Origin: HK1 sp965221725
Lineage (GTDB): Bacteria; Pseudomonadota; Gammaproteobacteria; HK1
Reading direction: 5' to 3'
DNA: 64,000 nt
NCBI GenBank assembly: GCA_965221725.1
Contig: OZ244909.1
Span: 3,410,001-3,474,000, forward strand
Both the position numbers and the translations under genes were made by a program. This document shows positions 61,996 to 64,000 of this stretch, one piece after another (the stretch's first letter is position 1; the number at the start of each line of letters is the position of its first letter). A model generated the notes under the pieces. That model worked only from the letters and a program-made list of their open reading frames with translations, made no database searches and had not been told where the DNA came from.

Positions 61996-62496
61996 TCAGC
62001 CGCGCAGCAATGCGAGAATGCTGTCACGCAACTCGACCTCGAATACCTTTCGCACCTGCTCAATGTCCGTTCCGTGCTCATACGCACCGGCTCGGATCGC
62101 CTTTTCCAAGTTCTTATCTTGGGTCATCTGCGCCTCAACATAAGACACGCAAAGCTCGAATACCTCCCATTCGAGCTTGCCGGTCGCCTGCTCTGTCAGG
62201 TTCAGCGCATGGGTGTTCGCCCAATTGCGGGCTTTCACGGTCGCCGAAATCCGCTCCCCGAAGTTCGTCAGGCGGATCGGGCTGCTCGCCTGAACCGCAG
62301 GCGGTGGGGCAAGACGTTCCAGGATATCCCCGATGGTTTTTCGGATGTCCGCTACGGCAGAGGCGAGCGCATCAAGGCGGGCATCCACTCGCCCGGTCCA
62401 ACGAGAGACTCGGACAACCGCGATCACCACGGCCACCACTACCCCCGCAATTACCCACCAAGGGGTCACAGTCAGTTCAGGCACCATGCGCACCAT
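61996..62496 (-). CDS. Small single-pass membrane protein, hypothetical
   Basis: 166 residues (ATG 62496 or 62487). One N-terminal helix (WWVIAGVVVAVVIAVVRV) is followed by a predicted coiled stretch RVDARLDALASAVADIRKTIGDIL, then a soluble C-terminal part (ATVKARNWANTHAL, YVEAQMTQDKNLEKAI). Base composition is less GC-rich than its neighbours, which may indicate recent arrival. The family is not recognised. Confidence 0.65.
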   Translation of the reverse strand: MVRMVPELTVTPWWVIAGVVVAVVIAVVRVSRWTGRVDARLDALASAVADIRKTIGDILERLAPPPAVQASSPIRLTNFGERISATVKARNWANTHALNLTEQATGKLEWEVFELCVSYVEAQMTQDKNLEKAIRAGAYEHGTDIEQVRKVFEVELRDSILALLRG

Positions 62497-62542
62497 TGCC
62501 CCGAGGGGCGGACAATCATGATTTTCACAGGAAATCCTGTCA

Positions 62543-63607
62543 ATGCTTGCGTTTCATTGCCAACAGTCACAAAAGTCAACGAACCACGCATGGCTCGCGC
62601 GCACCATCGAGCCGGCTCTGGAGCCGGAGCTGCCGATCTGTGATCCGCACCATCACCTGTGGGGCTTGCGCACCACCGGGGTAGCGCCGCGCTATCTGCT
62701 CGACGACTTCCTGGAAGATCTGTCGCACGGCCACAACGTCGTGTCGACGGTGTTCATCGAGTGCGGCGCCATGTTCAGGGCCGACGGCCCCGAAGCGCTG
62801 CGCCCGATCGGCGAGACCGAGTTCGTCAACGGCATCGCCGCGATGAGCGCGTCGGGCCGGTACGGTCCGACCCGCATCGCCGCCGGCATCGTCGGGACCG
62901 CGTACCTCGATCGGGGGGATGCGGTGGCGGAGGTTCTCGATCGCCAGATCGCCGCCGGTGGCGGACGCTTCCGGGGCATCCGGCAGGGCGCGGCGTGGCA
63001 CGAAAGCCCGGAAGTACCCAATCATCGCACCGGGCCCGCCCCCGACATGTACCATGACTCGCGCTTCCGGGCGGGCTTCAGGCACCTCGCGCCGCGGAAC
63101 CTCTCGTTCGAAGGCTGGTGCTACCACCCCCAGATCCCGGCCCTGACCGATCTCGCGCGCGCGTTCCCCGACACCACCATCGTCCTCGACCACTTCGGCG
63201 GCCCGCTGGGGATCGGTCCTTACGCGGGCCGGGCGGACGAGGTGTTCGCCGCGTGGCGGCGCTCGATCGGGCCGCTGGCCGAGTGCCCGAACGTCGTCGC
63301 GAAGCTCGGCGGCATCGCGATGGAGGTCAACGGCTTCGGGTGGCACGAGCGCGAGTCGCCGCCGACAAGTCAGGCACTGATGGAGGCCACCCGCCGCTAC
63401 TACGAACACACCATCGAGCGCTTCGGCGTCGAGCGCTGCATGTTCGAATCGAACTTCCCGGTGGAGAAGGTGAGCTGCAGCTACGGCGTGCTGTGGAACG
63501 CGTTCAAGCGATTCACTGCCGACTACTCGGTGGATGAGCGCGCGCACCTCTTCCACGACACCGCCACGCGGGTCTACCGCCTCGGCCCGCACCGATCTCG
63601 CGGCTGA
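62543..63607 (+). CDS. Amidohydrolase-family (TIM-barrel) hydrolase
   Basis: 354 residues. The metal-binding HxH is in CDPHHHLWGL. Later strands show STVFIECGAMF, GRFRGIRQGAAWH, TTIVLDHFGGPLGIG, VAKLGGIAMEV and CMFESNFPVEK (Asp-like end replaced by Glu-Ser-Asn-Phe-Pro, as is usual in this subfamily). This is the group containing 2-pyrone-4,6-dicarboxylate lactonase and L-fucono- or rhamnono-lactonases. It probably hydrolyses a lactone or similar ester. The first 20 residues before the barrel are poorly conserved, and a later start is possible. Confidence 0.88.
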   Translation: MLAFHCQQSQKSTNHAWLARTIEPALEPELPICDPHHHLWGLRTTGVAPRYLLDDFLEDLSHGHNVVSTVFIECGAMFRADGPEALRPIGETEFVNGIAAMSASGRYGPTRIAAGIVGTAYLDRGDAVAEVLDRQIAAGGGRFRGIRQGAAWHESPEVPNHRTGPAPDMYHDSRFRAGFRHLAPRNLSFEGWCYHPQIPALTDLARAFPDTTIVLDHFGGPLGIGPYAGRADEVFAAWRRSIGPLAECPNVVAKLGGIAMEVNGFGWHERESPPTSQALMEATRRYYEHTIERFGVERCMFESNFPVEKVSCSYGVLWNAFKRFTADYSVDERAHLFHDTATRVYRLGPHRSRG

Positions 63608-63631
63608 AGCGCGCGCCGGAAGTGCCGGTGT

Positions 63632-64000
63632 TCAGTCCGCCGCGGCCGGGGAGGGAAGTACGCCCTGCAAGCGTTTCCGCATCCCGGCGAGGTCTTCGTG
63701 CCGGGTCTGATCCATGCCGAGGGGCGTCACCGTGACATAGCCCCGGCGCACGAGATCGAGGTCGCAGCCGGGCGCGTTCGGTTCGTCTTCCCGAATGGTG
63801 TAGATGTGGAAGACACGCCGGTCTCGAAACGAGGGCCTCTCTTCGATCGAGATGGGCCCCGCGCGCCAGCCGCTGTGCGCCACCTCCAGCCCTGCCACCG
63901 CCTCGCCGTCCGCCGGCGCGGGGTAGTTCACGTTCAGCACCTGGCGCGGCGCGCACAGGGCGTCGAACAGATGTGGCAGGAGGAGCGCGGTCAGGTCTTC
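63632..64000 (-). CDS. surE: 5'/3'-nucleotidase SurE, C-terminal part (N-terminus beyond right edge)
   Basis: The open frame covers 122 codons to the window edge: EDLTALLLPHLFDALCAPRQ, VLNVNYPAPADGEAV and RRGYVTVTPLGMDQTRHEDL. The VLNVNxP and GYVTVTPL motifs are the usual SurE C-terminal landmarks, with a short FHIYTIREDEPN insertion in between. SurE removes phosphate from nucleoside monophosphates. The catalytic N-terminal half lies outside the window. Confidence 0.85.
   Translation of the reverse strand, partial: EDLTALLLPHLFDALCAPRQVLNVNYPAPADGEAVAGLEVAHSGWRAGPISIEERPSFRDRRVFHIYTIREDEPNAPGCDLDLVRRGYVTVTPLGMDQTRHEDLAGMRKRLQGVLPSPAAAD

Noticed and set aside
1..64000. tRNA, rRNA, insertion sequences, prophage or integron
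   Set aside because: No cloverleaf, rRNA core sequence, transposase or integrase motif was noticed on reading; a covariance-model scan would be needed to exclude small RNAs.

Overview
This is GC-rich (about 70% by eye) proteobacterial DNA, most likely from an alphaproteobacterium. The reasons are the CobS/CobT cobaltochelatase pair of the aerobic B12 route, a COX15/CtaA-type heme A synthase, an erythritol-kinase-like FGGY kinase with a GlpD-type dehydrogenase and a two-ATPase importer, and many Ugp/Mal-type ABC systems. That assignment is inference; no rRNA or tRNA gene is visible. The ground plan is catabolic: three ABC importers, each embedded with putative degradative enzymes, separated by housekeeping genes, two toxin-antitoxin pairs and surface or secreted proteins.

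Layout. 1-15408 (minus): the N-terminal 5,136 codons of a giant secreted Calx-beta-repeat protein that runs off the left edge. A 37-copy GGCAC microsatellite lies 256 bp upstream of its start. 16158-26119 (minus): a probable catabolic operon reading UgpC-type ATPase, solute-binding protein, MalF- and MalG-type permeases, two NTF2/SnoaL-fold proteins, a bicupin, a MetE-C-like methyltransferase and a small membrane protein; its substrate is unknown. A divergent RidA gene, a VapBC pair and a DAO-family oxidase follow on the plus strand. 29290-40245: a class II aldolase facing a plus-strand operon (solute-binding protein, two permeases, two ATPases, EryA-like kinase, D-2-hydroxyacid dehydrogenase, GlpD/EryB-like dehydrogenase). 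The remains of a SorC-family regulator lie between the aldolase and the operon. 40201-49000: a membrane protein, an RND efflux pair, a Uma2-family protein, a SUMF1-like protein, a BrnT/BrnA-type pair and PmbA. 49171-55203: heme A synthase, a secreted protein behind an 11-copy heptanucleotide repeat, then cobS and cobT. 55300-60812 (minus): an NMT1/SsuABC-type importer with an FAD-linked oxidase and a creatininase-family amidohydrolase, preceded by a quinone-reductase pseudogene. 61314-64000: two small membrane proteins, an amidohydrolase and the C-terminal part of surE.

A recurring theme is tandem-repeat expansion at functionally sensitive positions: 5-bp units upstream of the giant gene, 7-bp units at the head of a secreted-protein gene, 15-bp units in the GlpD N-terminus, 12-bp units inside an ABC ATPase, and nested long repeats inside the giant gene. 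The 5-bp and 7-bp arrays both sit directly behind a similar TTGACAAGCG-containing stretch on the strand that leads into a secreted-protein gene. The heptanucleotide array lies in an open frame where loss of one unit would join a Shine-Dalgarno-preceded start to the secreted protein, which makes it a candidate phase-variable locus. This architecture and the unassigned SnoaL/bicupin/MetE-like operon are the most promising undescribed systems in the window.
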